Positions 63,631 through 64,000 of a stretch of DNA of 64,000 nucleotides are shown here, piece by piece. Position 1 is the stretch's first letter. Every line of letters begins with the position of its first letter. Below the pieces are notes generated by a model. That model was not told the DNA's origin and did no database searches. It was given only the letters and a program-made list of their open reading frames with translations. The DNA comes from Tubulanus polymorphus (Eukaryota; Nemertea; Palaeonemertea; Tubulaniformes; Tubulanidae), in assembly GCF_964204645.1 (NCBI RefSeq), contig NC_134036.1:1364001-1428000 (forward strand). Direction: 5' to 3'. The position numbers and the translations under genes were made by a program.

Positions 63631-64000
63631 GTAAGTTTTCTGTATCAACTGTGGGTCAGGTCAAATATCACTGAACCCCGGATTTTCCCCAGATTAACGG
63701 TTTAACTCAACTAATCCGTCATATGAAGCGGCTTTTATTGAAATGAAAATTTTGAAAAAATAAAAGGGAAAAAAATAAAATGAATCATTTTTTTAGAAAT
63801 CCTACCTAATTCACGTAGATCCAAATGGCGACGTTTTCCGTATTAGGGAGCTTAGTCCGAAAAACGTAAAAATAGGCCCATGATCTGTGATTCTTTTTTA
63901 CTTTAAGAAATATCATTTTTTGAAAATACGAAATATCACCATCTGGATGTCATGAAATTATTTCGTGGCTTAAAGGACGCGAATATAGTTTTTTTAATTT
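63631..64000. other. Start of RPTP-5 intron 2; array homology fades
   Basis: The first ~85 bases match the corresponding intron of the other genes. Beyond about 63715 the sequence is AT-rich and unlike any other copy. No exon is visible. This is either an insertion in the intron or the edge of the homogenised array. Confidence 0.5.

Overview
The window is animal genomic DNA: AT-rich, with short coding exons, GT-AG introns, phase-1 modular exons and AATAAA signals, and no bacterial or viral gene organisation. The extracellular design (F-type lectin plus EGF-like plus fibronectin III domains on a two-domain receptor tyrosine phosphatase) is the kind expanded in lophotrochozoan invertebrates such as molluscs, annelids or brachiopods. 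The species cannot be read from the sequence.

The window is one tandem array on the + strand. The unit is about 13.4 kb and alternates a receptor-type protein tyrosine phosphatase (RPTP) gene with a decayed immunoglobulin-domain membrane-protein gene. In order: the 3' end of RPTP-0 (1-180); Ig pseudogene A; RPTP-1 (6657-19029); truncated Ig pseudogene B; RPTP-2 (22883-30583); Ig pseudogene C; RPTP-3 (36379-43976); Ig pseudogene D; RPTP-4 (49844-57407); Ig pseudogene E; and the first two exons of RPTP-5 (63188-63630). ATG-to-ATG distances are 16.2, 13.5, 13.5 and 13.3 kb. The four complete RPTP genes were assembled by hand from splice sites. All phases close, giving predicted proteins of 1828, 1346, 1343 and 1350 residues.

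Each RPTP has a signal peptide, EGF-like domain, F-type lectin domain, EGF-like domain, three FN3 domains (the last with a furin-like basic site in genes 1, 2 and 4), a transmembrane segment, a juxtamembrane region with candidate phosphotyrosine motifs, and PTP domains D1 and D2. RPTP-1 carries an extra EGF-lectin-EGF-FN3 block plus one more FN3, joined at a (TA)n tract. In all four complete genes the D1 catalytic Cys is replaced by Gly (HGSAGAGRTG) and KNRY reads KNRF, so D1 should be inactive. D2 keeps C-X5-R but has WPE instead of WPD. These look like lectin-type pseudophosphatase receptors.

The strongest candidate for something new is the combination of a nearly homogenised array, length- and sequence-variable lectin loops whose indels are all multiples of three, and a conserved dead D1. 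It resembles a diversified glycan-recognition receptor family. The Ig genes carry shared lesions (a V-exon stop, deletions, lost cysteines) and a ~142-bp inverted-repeat element inside an Ig exon that predates the duplications and could act as a frame-preserving intron.
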